Source: Rhynchopus sp. YZ270_cl-10 (lineage: Eukaryota > Euglenozoa > Diplonemea > Diplonemida > Diplonemidae). Taken from it: a stretch of DNA of 64,000 bases. Shown here in pieces: positions 21,105 through 30,355 of this stretch. Each line of letters opens with the position of its first letter. Position 1 is the first letter of the stretch. The notes below the pieces were generated by a model. The model was not told where the DNA came from, did no database searches, and saw nothing but the letters and a program-made list of their open reading frames with translations. The DNA lies in assembly GCA_964035575.1 (NCBI GenBank), contig OZ037863.1:288001-352000 (forward strand). Direction: 5' to 3'. A program made the translations under genes and the position numbers.

Positions 21105-21269
21105 GAAAACAATAAATGAGTGTTTCAAGGTGCCCTTTTCAACTTTCCCACCAAAGATGGAAAACTTAGGCAGGACACACACTGCCTGACAGTGCACAAC
21201 CAAAGACCGAAGGAGGTATCAGATATAAAAGAACAAATAAAAACTGTACTTCTGCAAAAACACTGAACG

Positions 21270-21302
21270 AGATGAATGTGCCTTCTGCGTGCACAAATCT
21301 TT
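21270..21302 (-). repeat. Short hairpin element, family B
   Basis: GATGAATGTGCCTTCTGCGT is followed by GCACAAATC. AGAT/ATCT and TGTGC/GCACA pair. Confidence 0.65.
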
Positions 21303-21812
21303 GAGGAAAGGTAAGATGATTGCAGCGCCTTGCATCCCGTTGTCACCTTCAGGAGCCCCCAACAAGCTGACAGTACAAACGCCTCAGCGGACACAGGCAC
21401 TGACACACAAAACAACAAAACCTACGGGGTTGGATTTTTTTAAAGAGTTTCCCCTTTGTTGGGCTGTTCAGGAAATATGGCACTTCAAGGGTACAACTGA
21501 AGAGAGGAATATGAGACGTGCAAAAAGGGGAGAGAAGTTGAAAGTGCAAATCATGCCAAATGCCCTGAGAAAAAAAATGGTAATTTGTATAACATCTCAA
21601 CTCATCTGATAACATCTCAACGGATATAGGAACTAAAAGAGCAGTTATTGGTGCAGGCACCTCGACTGTCATACGGGTAAAAAAAACCCAGCGTTTTTAC
21701 TCAAAAAAGAGGCGAACGACTGGAGCGAACTTTGAAAGGAAATATATGAGATGTGAGGATCTGGCCTCGTGGTGGTGGGTCCCCACTCCTCAAAATAGTA
21801 AGAAACCTTGTG

Positions 21813-21843
21813 GGATGAGTATGCCTCTTGAGCACACACATTT
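21813..21843 (-). repeat. Short hairpin element, family B
   Basis: GATGAGTATGCCTCTTGAGC is followed by ACACACATT. It is a weaker stem but shows the same layout and orientation. Confidence 0.5.
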
Positions 21844-22522
21844 AGTAAAGTTGAGGGGGCAAGGAAACACTTCTGCGTGCTTTTGGTTGGCCGCGATTTT
21901 TTTGTTGTGTCAACAATAGCCTAAGAGCCCGCTTGGGGAACCTAGGGTCTGTACTCAATGTTAGCCGAAGCCTTGTACTACGGAAGGTATGAACAAACTC
22001 GCAATGCTGAAGTGCTGAGAGCAGAATGAAGAAAAAAGAAAAAAAAATGGCACAATACACAAATTGCGTTGTGGGTTCAAGGAAGGTGATGGGGGGCAAG
22101 GCACTAAGCAGATAGCAGACAAAAAGAAAACATTTTTGAAATGAACACACCTCTCTGCACGCATACACACTTCTTTTGGAGCGATTCATGTATCATTTCC
22201 ACCCCGTCTTGCCGTGTACAATATACAAAGAGCAGCACAAATAGAGTTGACAACTAGTCATTCCACACTAGGAGTACTCTTGACTAGTCTGTCGTGAAAG
22301 AAAATCAAATCACTTTCGACAGATGTTTCGCCAATGGAGAAATCTTTCGTGTTTTGTATTTTTTTTCTTCAAATTGCATCAACAATTACTCCACCACAGA
22401 GGTGCGTTCAGTATTCATATCACCAAGGCCAGCTGTACGAGATGGTCTGCACGCAAAGGAGCAACCAAAAGAAAGTATTTCAACATTTGCATTTCAACAA
22501 ATTGATCAACAAAAGAAAGACA

Positions 22523-22556
22523 GTTTGTAAGATGAAAGTGCCTCACGTACACACAC
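22523..22556 (-). repeat. Short hairpin element, family B
   Basis: GTTTGTAAGATGAAAGTGCC is followed by TCACGTACACAC, much like 12751. A CA-rich run follows. Confidence 0.55.
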
Positions 22557-23689
22557 GCACACACACACACATACATCTTTTACCACTATCGGTATCGCGT
22601 AAAAATGAAAAAAAAATGAGGAGGCAAAGAAGAAAAACAAAAACAAAAACACCTTCTGCTCCTCCCAGAACAAAAGAGAAAAAGTTTGTAAGAACCCCAG
22701 ACTCACATACCCACCTTTTTCAACGACTAAATTGGACTGACTTAAAGAAAACAAAGGTTAGACTAACAACTGGACTTTTAAAGGAAAACTTTTTCTTTAC
22801 AAAAATTACAAACGGATCACACAACCTGGAAACCTGAAAGGGACACAAAAAAAAATGCTATTTTTATTCACAAAACCCCCCCACCCACCCCCCGGGGCAG
22901 GTGTAGCCGTAATTCCGGGGGTCAAAACCCGCGATCCCCGATCCCCGATCCCCGGCTTAATTTAGGGGGGGGTTTTATGAGGAAAAATCAGGAAAACGGT
23001 AAAAAAATGTCAAAAATCTGTTCGTTTGCACACTGTGAAAAAAATCACGATCCACCGCTGAAAGCGCAAGGTGTTAACCTTGTGAGAGTCTGTAAGAGCC
23101 TACTGAGAGCTTATGAGGTCCTGTGCTGTGGTAGCGCACAGTACATAGAGTACACACAGTTCACACCGAAAACACTTGCATTTGCATTTCCGGAATCCGT
23201 CCGGCCAGTGGTGGGGTCAATTTGCCGAAATGGACAAGTTCTCGTTTTTGGTTAATTTCCGCACACAGTATACACAGTATACACAGGGGATTGTTCGGGT
23301 GCCTATATTTTTTTGGCCCAACCCCCTCGCAAGAAAGCAGGGTATTTTTCCACCCCCAGAAAATGCCGTTATTGGAAAGATTGGGATCCTCTGAATCCAA
23401 ATACGTGTTTCGGCCCAGGATTCAAATTGATCTTTAAATCTAATATTGCTAAGGCAGCATTTCCCATGCAGTTTGTTAGGGGGAAAATCTGGGAATTTTG
23501 GCCCGGGGATCGATCCCCGACTTACGGCTACACCTGCACCCCCCCAAAAACCCCCCCAACTTAAAAAAGTTCGTTCGCAAAAAAAAACCCCCCTTTTCAT
23601 CCCTCATTCCCCCACCACCCTTGAACAGGTCGAGGAGAGGCGCGGACACCATTGAGCACAGCCTTCCTCCTCCCTCCCCACCACACCTA

Positions 23690-23826
23690 ATGGCAGTACT
23701 GTGATGGGAGCCCATTGGAATACGCAAAAATACATTAAAATACATCACAATACACAATGTATTGTGATGTATTTCGATGTATTTTTTGCGTATTCCAATG
23801 GGCTCCCATCACAATACTGCCACCAT
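23690..23826. mobile_element. TA-flanked palindromic MITE, copy 2
   Basis: It is a near-perfect palindrome of the GGCAGTA(C/T)TGTGATGGGAG family, flanked by TA. It ends 15 bp from the stop codon of the EF-hand gene, so it probably lies in that gene's 3' untranslated region and could supply a strong hairpin there. Confidence 0.85.
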
Positions 23827-23840
23827 TAACCACCCCTTAC

Positions 23841-26816
23841 CTAATGTTTCCACGACCAATCCAACTTCGCAGGGCTGACATAGATAGTTCTACCACCTGG
23901 TGCCCTCACTTCGACATGCCCAGTTTTAAGGACTCGGTTGATTCTTCCTCTGCGACCGTTCAGAGCAATAAGCGAGTCTTTAGTAAGCCCGGTGAGCGTG
24001 CAGAGGGAACCGACTGTTGGTGCGAGGAGAAGCGTTCGGAAGGCAGTCACACGGGATTCTGCGAGCTGGACGTGAAAGCGTGCATAACCTATCGAGGTCG
24101 TGAAGGCATCGGTCGTGCTGGTATCCCAACTGATGTGCTTCATGAGCAAGTTGTACTCATCCTTGTTCAACAACATGTTTTCGTTTGCGTCGTAACGTTT
24201 GAAGAGAAGACGTGCAATCTGTGCGTAGCTCGCCTTCTGCAGCTCCTCTCTCCGCTTTCTCATCTTCTCTGCGCCGTCTCCTTGGCCTCCGTCCTCTTCA
24301 AACTCGATGTCCTCATCTTTGATTCCTGTGAGGTCCTCTTTTGCGTCCTCCTTCGTCCGTTTGACCCAACTCGCCTTGCTGGTTCCCTTTGTGGTAGGGT
24401 TGAGACCAGGGGTGCGTCGTGGGGTCAATCCTTCATAGTCTTCGTCACTTCCCAGCTCTTCTTCTTCTTCGACGCGGCTTCGGCGACGGACGTCTGAGAT
24501 TGATCGATGCAAGATTTGTTCCGGCTCGTCATCCGGATCAGCGATTTTCACAACAGATGACCTTCTCACCTTTGCCCCCAACATCTGCCTAGGGGTGTAC
24601 GAATTAGGCCGCAGCAACGACCCTGAGGAGTACGTCCTCTCCCTTGCAGAGCGTGGCGACAGCTGTGCCTCCGCTTCTGCCTCAGCCTCCACCTCCACCT
24701 CTTGGGCCTGCTCGCGTATAAGAGACGCCTGTCGAAGGAGGTTCGGGAAGGATTGTTTCGCCTGCAGGACCGGGGAGAGTTTTTCGTCTTCTTGCGGATC
24801 CATGCGGTTTCGATGAATCGGAGACTGCGCAGCTTCTGTTGGAGTAGGAAGTTGCGGGTCGTAATGATTGCCCCCGAATGCAAGATTCACGGTTTCCTCA
24901 AACCCATCGTAATCAGATGATGAGTCCTCTGGGGCCTCGTTGTGCGCTGCTTGGGGCGGTCGTTTGAAAACGCTCTCGCGTTTTAACATCTTCGCTGCTG
25001 CTGCGGCGTCGCACATCTCCCCATGCTTGGCAGAGGATCCACCTTGGGGTGCCATATCAAATCCTCCCCTTGCAGTGTCCAACGGTGTCTCGCGGACCAT
25101 AGATTCTACCATGGGAATTCCTTTGTTGTATGGAGACGCTACGTCAGGGCTGGCAGGGCTAGAGAATTCTGCGAGACCACCGTACTGGTAGTCGGGGCTT
25201 GCTTCTTCTGCCGCCTTTTCGAGGTTGCGCGGAGAGAGTCTGGCAGGAACGGTACGCTCTCGAGAGGAGCGTGCCGCTGTGTTGTTGTGTTGCTGGGGTG
25301 CAATGTGGCTGAACATCTGCGCAAGACTCTGCTGTGGCGGCATCTTAGCAAGGTTCTTCGGAGAGAGTCTTGCAGGCTCGACGTACTGTGGGGATTCTTG
25401 CGGTGCCTGTGGGCTGCAGTGCACCTCAGAGGTGCCTCTGCTAAACGTCATCCCCGTCTCTGCGCCAGAAACGGTACGTCGTACGACAGCCTCGCGAGAG
25501 GAGGACCGTGTTACCTCCTTCGTGACGACAACTAGTGGTGGTTCCACCAGGGTCTCCTCGCTGCGGCTTTCAGAGCGTTCGACCCGGTTGTTTTGATTAA
25601 GGTTTTTGTCCATGAGTCGTAGTGTTTCTAATAGGGGTGTAGGTTTGGATGAAGGATCGGAACGTCCTCGTGGTGAGCGTGTCCGTCGTGGTGAATGCTC
25701 GGGTGCGCCAGCTAACACTGCAAACTGATGAGCCGCGCGTTGGCTGAACTTTTCGCGTGGCAGTGTGGTGTCTCTGTGTGTATGTGCGCTTCCCCCACTG
25801 CCCCGCCGAGTGTTGACACTGCTGTTCGCTGTGGAGGTGGAGTTCGCTGAGCGGTTCAACGAAAACAACTTAGACTTTGGCTTTTGTGGTGGCGCATGCT
25901 GGGCACTCCGATGCATCTGCGGTTTGTACGCAGGATACAGAGTGGTCTGTCCACGCGTGTCTCGGTACGTCGACGGCGGGCTTCTGGTTCGCTTGGGTTC
26001 TGGCTTCTTTGTGGAAGGTGAGAGGCGTGGTGGGGAACGCTGTCGTGGTGGCGATGTTGTTCTTTTCGGTGGCGCGTGTGTCGCGCTGGAAGCGACGTTG
26101 ATGCGGAAACCCTTTGCACCACCACCACCACCACCGCCACCGCCAGCTGTACGGCGTACCCGAGGTGCAGTCATCTCGTCTACTCCAGGTGTACGAACAT
26201 ATGTGACTGGAACCTCACCACGAACGGGCATTGCGCATGACACAGAACGCCGTTGTGCGGCACTGTCCGCGTTGTGAGGGGCGTCTCGCTCCTGCGGCAG
26301 TCTTGCTGTCTCTGCACCGTCGTTCCCTTCGGTAGGCTCGCTGACGGTGACACTGCGCTTCATGCCTTGAAGCGCCAACGATACGTCGTTGTCCGTCTCG
26401 CTCCCGGCAGAGGAGGAGCGTTTGATTGAGGTCAGGTTTTCCAGCAAGGATGCGAGGTCGCGTGTTGTGGCGCCTTCTTCGGGTTGCTGTTGGGAGATCT
26501 TTTCCATGACGTCGTGACCCTCTCGGAGGAGCACATCCACGATGCGTTGGAGCACAGCAGGGTCGGATGTGGAGGCAGCAAGTTGCCTTGGGCGGGTTGC
26601 AGAGAGCGACGACTTGCGAGATGGGGAGTGCATCGGGGTCCCATGCTGCGATCCTGACGCAGACGCAGGCGGCGACGACGAACGCACCGTACCACCTGCC
26701 CCACCATACGCCTGCCGCGCCGGCACTCCACGCTGCGCAACCGTCGCACAGGTAGGTGCCGCGTACCGTGGCTGCCTCGGTGCCGAAAACTCCCCACTCA
26801 TACCATTTCGCGGCAT
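23841..26816 (-). CDS. Large disordered protein with EF-hand and SH3-like C-terminus
   Basis: This single open frame encodes 991 residues. About the first 840 are low-complexity, rich in Ser, Pro, Arg, Thr and Glu, with a run of nine glycines and short motifs such as PARLSP(K/R)NL repeated three times. Near the C-terminus, residues 876-887 (DANENMLLNKDE) fit a canonical EF-hand calcium loop after an amphipathic helix. Residues about 948-985 (LNGRRGRINRVLKTGHVEV, then GGRTIYVSPAKL) resemble a small SH3-like barrel. A scaffold or cytoskeletal role under calcium control is conceivable, but I do not recognise a family. The ATG at 26816 is the first in the frame. Confidence 0.8.
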   Translation of the reverse strand: MPRNGMSGEFSAPRQPRYAAPTCATVAQRGVPARQAYGGAGGTVRSSSPPASASGSQHGTPMHSPSRKSSLSATRPRQLAASTSDPAVLQRIVDVLLREGHDVMEKISQQQPEEGATTRDLASLLENLTSIKRSSSAGSETDNDVSLALQGMKRSVTVSEPTEGNDGAETARLPQERDAPHNADSAAQRRSVSCAMPVRGEVPVTYVRTPGVDEMTAPRVRRTAGGGGGGGGGAKGFRINVASSATHAPPKRTTSPPRQRSPPRLSPSTKKPEPKRTRSPPSTYRDTRGQTTLYPAYKPQMHRSAQHAPPQKPKSKLFSLNRSANSTSTANSSVNTRRGSGGSAHTHRDTTLPREKFSQRAAHQFAVLAGAPEHSPRRTRSPRGRSDPSSKPTPLLETLRLMDKNLNQNNRVERSESRSEETLVEPPLVVVTKEVTRSSSREAVVRRTVSGAETGMTFSRGTSEVHCSPQAPQESPQYVEPARLSPKNLAKMPPQQSLAQMFSHIAPQQHNNTAARSSRERTVPARLSPRNLEKAAEEASPDYQYGGLAEFSSPASPDVASPYNKGIPMVESMVRETPLDTARGGFDMAPQGGSSAKHGEMCDAAAAAKMLKRESVFKRPPQAAHNEAPEDSSSDYDGFEETVNLAFGGNHYDPQLPTPTEAAQSPIHRNRMDPQEDEKLSPVLQAKQSFPNLLRQASLIREQAQEVEVEAEAEAEAQLSPRSARERTYSSGSLLRPNSYTPRQMLGAKVRRSSVVKIADPDDEPEQILHRSISDVRRRSRVEEEEELGSDEDYEGLTPRRTPGLNPTTKGTSKASWVKRTKEDAKEDLTGIKDEDIEFEEDGGQGDGAEKMRKRREELQKASYAQIARLLFKRYDANENMLLNKDEYNLLMKHISWDTSTTDAFTTSIGYARFHVQLAESRVTAFRTLLLAPTVGSLCTLTGLTKDSLIALNGRRGRINRVLKTGHVEVRAPGGRTIYVSPAKLDWSWKH

Positions 26817-26954
26817 TTATTTGCGCAGAACGCAGTTTTTTTTTCTGAAAAAAAGGGGTGGATAATAATAAGAGGGGTGTGAAGGAGGAGATAAAAAAAC
26901 TCTTTTGTAATCTAAAAAATGACAACAATGGTGTATGTGTTGTGTTTCCCCCCC

Positions 26955-29198
26955 TTATGCAACCCCTGAGACGGACATAACCAGCACGCATCCCAATGTC
27001 AACAGGAAGAGCTGCCTGCCGTTCAGATAGAACAACCCGACTACGAGCACCACAAGGCAACACCGTTTCGCCACGTACGGCACACCCCCACCACCAGGAC
27101 CACCTCCACTCAGCCCTGTATTGGGGTGCACATCGAGGGCACCCTTCATGCGAGCCTCACGGAGGGTCCGGGCACGTGCCTCGTCTGCTCGGGTCAGTTC
27201 ATCTTCGATGGAAGCCTGCTTGCGGAGGAGCGCCTCTCTGTACGACAGCCCTGTAGCATCACCCTCCAACCCCTCTTTAGCGCTCTGCAGTGCATCAACA
27301 AAGCTGTCGCTTGCCCGCAGCCGTGCTGCGACGAGGCGGGACAACTCCGCATCCGCTTCTTTCAACTGATCTGTCCCTCTCTCGATTGCCACTGCTGGTG
27401 GTGCCCCTGTTGGCACCACCGTCTCTTGGCGTCTCTGTTTAAACCCTGGTGCAGAAACCCTACGCCTCCCCTTTGACAGCAATGAAACCACGTCCGAAAC
27501 CTTCGCCACCACCCTGGGACCGTCGTCCTCCCCTTTCAAGCCCCCAAGCGTGGTGTCTTTATCCTGGAGGGTTCGAGACACGGAGTGTTCGCCGCACGCA
27601 TTGTCAAACCAAAACCCATGCAGTTTGAATGTCAAAGCACCAAGATGGGCGGCAAGAGTATCGCATGTCAGTGGCCCCGCCTTCGCATCGCCAACAATCG
27701 TTAATGGAAGGGGACGATCTCCTTTGTCATGGACCACTATACGCTTCCGTTTTTTCTCAACATTTAACTCCACTTCTTGCCACCTCGCGGCAAACATATT
27801 CGCAAATAATTGAAAATACCGCGCTTTTGCTCGACTTCCAAGATGCTTATGATAAGACCCTGCACGATTTGATATATCCTTCGCCGTGTCATCATTGTTG
27901 GCAAGCCATCGGAGGGTTGCGTTCAATGCTTGCCGGGTTGATTGTGGTTCGGGAGGGATGTTGACGTAATGGATGAAAGGGAGAATGTCGTTTGAGTAAT
28001 ACTGTTCGAAAACGGTGCCTACGTTGATGACAACACCGGGGGCTTTGAAATAAACCGCAAAGCGTTCAAGGCCTCCGGTACCATCGATGCTTAGAAGGTA
28101 TTTAAAACGTGTTTGGTCAAATCTTTTGTTTGCAACTCCTCCGCAAATGGCATCGTGGTGGTCTGCGTCGCTAATTTGTCCTGAAGTTTTGGTTTGTCCG
28201 GAGAGAATTTGCTTTTCTATTGCTTGCTTTGCACAAAACCTCTCTGAACCCTCTACCCCTTCAGGAAGCGCCCCCTTTGTTGCAGCCAGACTATTATAAT
28301 ACCGTTCGCACCTCTCTGCCGCTCGTTCCACCTCATAGCATTGCAGTTCGATGTCCACCTCTAGCTCCCCCAGCATCGCTAGCACCGCAACATGTAGACG
28401 TCTTTCATTGTTCAACCAACCCCTAAAGACTGCCTTCCCCTTCAGCCTCTCCCACAACGTTGGTGCAACCCAATTTGTCTCAGTATACAGATGAATCCAT
28501 GGGGTAACCGGAACCAAAATATGGTGAGGACACAAATCAGTTCGTGAGTAGCTTAGAATAGGAAGGTATTCAAATGCGTTGTAATCTCCGTGAGTAAGAG
28601 GGTCGTCCTGGCAGGTGTCTCGGAGTGTCATAACTGTTTCAAAGGTGAGAACCCCAAAGGCGCCTAATTTATAGCAGAACGCAAGAAAGCTGAGAGCATG
28701 CGCGACTACGGCGTCGGTGTCGCTGGGGTCAGTGTCTTTTGCGCCAAGGATTTTGTAATCAATGATGACACCCAGTTCAATTCGTACCCATAGACCGTAT
28801 GATGATGTGTGGGTCTCGAAGAGGTGAAGGAGACGAAGGACATCTCGTCGGGAAAAGAGTTTTCGTTTGAAGCGTTGTAGGTCTTGCGCTATGGAGAAGG
28901 CGCGTTTGACGCAGATGGCAGCTTCGTCGGGGACACCAACGGTCGCCCCGCCTTCGTCAGCCTGCTTGCAGACTGCCACCATTGCAGCTACAGAGGAGCG
29001 GTCTACTCCGTCCCACTTCGCATCGCGGACCTCCCAGGGAGAAGTCGTAGTGTCGGTGTATTCTTGTTGTGCGGTGTGGACTGCAGCCTTCCGGATGTCC
29101 TCCACCTTGCCGTACCATGTGGGGTCCGCATGGGATGTCTCAGAGCTTAGAACGACCTCAAAAAGTACGATGAAAATAAGGGTGTATCGTTGGTGCAT
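26955..29198 (-). CDS. Secreted GT90 (CAP10-like) glycosyltransferase
   Basis: I start the protein at the ATG at 29198, giving 747 residues and a clear signal peptide (MHQRYTLIFIVLFEVVLSS). The frame is open 105 codons further upstream without one. Residues about 200-475 carry GT90/CAP10 features: LPILSYSRT (212-220), VFRGWLNNERR (257-267), FKYLLSIDGTGG (365-376), and the block around FEQYYSNDILPFIHYVNIPP. Relatives transfer glucose or xylose to proteins or build surface glycans in the ER/Golgi. A charged C-terminal extension of about 270 residues ends in two hydrophobic segments, unusual for the family; it may anchor the enzyme. The stop lies 139 bp from the start of the downstream EF-hand gene. 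Confidence 0.85.
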   Translation of the reverse strand: MHQRYTLIFIVLFEVVLSSETSHADPTWYGKVEDIRKAAVHTAQQEYTDTTTSPWEVRDAKWDGVDRSSVAAMVAVCKQADEGGATVGVPDEAAICVKRAFSIAQDLQRFKRKLFSRRDVLRLLHLFETHTSSYGLWVRIELGVIIDYKILGAKDTDPSDTDAVVAHALSFLAFCYKLGAFGVLTFETVMTLRDTCQDDPLTHGDYNAFEYLPILSYSRTDLCPHHILVPVTPWIHLYTETNWVAPTLWERLKGKAVFRGWLNNERRLHVAVLAMLGELEVDIELQCYEVERAAERCERYYNSLAATKGALPEGVEGSERFCAKQAIEKQILSGQTKTSGQISDADHHDAICGGVANKRFDQTRFKYLLSIDGTGGLERFAVYFKAPGVVINVGTVFEQYYSNDILPFIHYVNIPPEPQSTRQALNATLRWLANNDDTAKDISNRAGSYHKHLGSRAKARYFQLFANMFAARWQEVELNVEKKRKRIVVHDKGDRPLPLTIVGDAKAGPLTCDTLAAHLGALTFKLHGFWFDNACGEHSVSRTLQDKDTTLGGLKGEDDGPRVVAKVSDVVSLLSKGRRRVSAPGFKQRRQETVVPTGAPPAVAIERGTDQLKEADAELSRLVAARLRASDSFVDALQSAKEGLEGDATGLSYREALLRKQASIEDELTRADEARARTLREARMKGALDVHPNTGLSGGGPGGGGVPYVAKRCCLVVLVVGLFYLNGRQLFLLTLGCVLVMSVSGVA

Positions 29199-30355
29199 GA
29201 GGCGGGGGTGGTGTGGGGGAGGTCCTGTTGGGGGTGGTGGTGGTAGGGTGAGGGGTATTCGTTGTTTAGGTTCAAAAATAGAGGTTTTTGGTCCAGACAA
29301 AATGGCCAAACCTGACAGGGTGGTGGGGTTCGAAGGATTGTAACCACACACCCCACTCCACATCAAGAGGCAACGCGAACACAAAGCGTGCAATGCACAT
29401 CTCCGTTGCGGCATGTCCACCTCCGTTCGTTGGTGGATGTGTCTGTGCCTTGGGCACCAAAACGCCATGTGTCCTCCACACTCATCACCGAACAACACAA
29501 CAAAAAGGGGCAAGTCTTTGAAGGACTCAGGTGGGAAAGGGAAAGTGCAAGAGAAGGGGTGGAAGGGTGCTGTACTGGTTTGACTATTTGGTACACCAAA
29601 GAGCGGTCACGTCCTCCACATGGGGGAGAGTTTTTGTGACGTCGCACATGGCTTCCCTAACTCGGCTGAGCCGTTTATCTATGACTGGGGAGGGGTGGAG
29701 GTGGGGGTGTAGCTAGAAGTGGTGGTCCTTTCAGATGAGAGGGGACACAACGGGACACAAAAAGAGAGCAAAAGAAACTATAGTTCAAGCAAAAACGTCT
29801 GTGAAATGGTGACTGACGCTCACAAAAACCTAATTCCATTATTTTTGTATTATCTCCGTTCGAAACACTGTACTTCCATCGCAACCTAACCGAACTAAAG
29901 TCTTAACGGTGTATCAACAAGTAAAACCACAACTCAAGTGTCGTGGACATAAAAATTATTACGACAAACTCATTCTGTTTCGACATTTTCTTTTTAAACC
30001 CTCTTCACTAATCTACTAATGAGGTCGGGAGGAGGAGCCCACTACCACGTTCTGCAGGAGACGGAGGAGTTGGCGGCACAGCTGCCACGTGATGTGACAC
30101 CGCGGGTAGCAGCGCTCGTGATGTTCGTGCGAGAGAGCACCGAAGACTCGCCACCCAGGACCTGCATCCCCACAGGAACCGTGACAGCGTCACCGACCCC
30201 CAGCAAGCGCACCTCTTCTGGGAAGGTAAACACGCCTCACAAGGCATACGCAAAGCCAGTGCTGCATAGACGTGTGTATGGTGGAGCATCCTCGCGTACA
30301 CTAATGCAACAAAGTTATCAAATAAAAAAAAGGGGGGGAGTGCACGCTTGGGGTT
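29199..30355. other. Spacer shared with the 62.6-63.4 kb region
   Basis: No gene is supported. About 29487-29770 and 29944-30016 match 62681-62940 and 63052-63118. The upstream region of the GT90 gene and the 3' flank of the surface protein gene therefore belong to a duplicated unit. A plus-strand frame at 30019-30855 overlaps the surface gene antisense and I regard it as a shadow. Confidence 0.6.
29487..30016. repeat. Duplicated spacer block, copy 1
   Basis: It shares AAGTGCAAGAGAAGGGGTGG, GCGGTCACGTCCTCCACATG and GTAGCTAGAAGTGGTGGTCC with 62681-63118, in the same order and orientation, then CTTCACTAATCTAC just before the 3' end of a surface protein gene. Conservation outside the genes suggests either a recent duplication or a shared control region. 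Confidence 0.85.

Larger units (their letters stand above)
20095..23689. other. Spacer with several hairpin elements
   Basis: No gene is supported between the mucin-like gene and the EF-hand gene. The first 60 bp is the mucin 5' region. The rest contains AT-rich sequence, hairpin elements at 20965, 21057, 21270, 21813, 22139 and 22523, a CA-rich stretch (22548-22573), and an inverted dispersed repeat (23166-23262). Confidence 0.5.
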
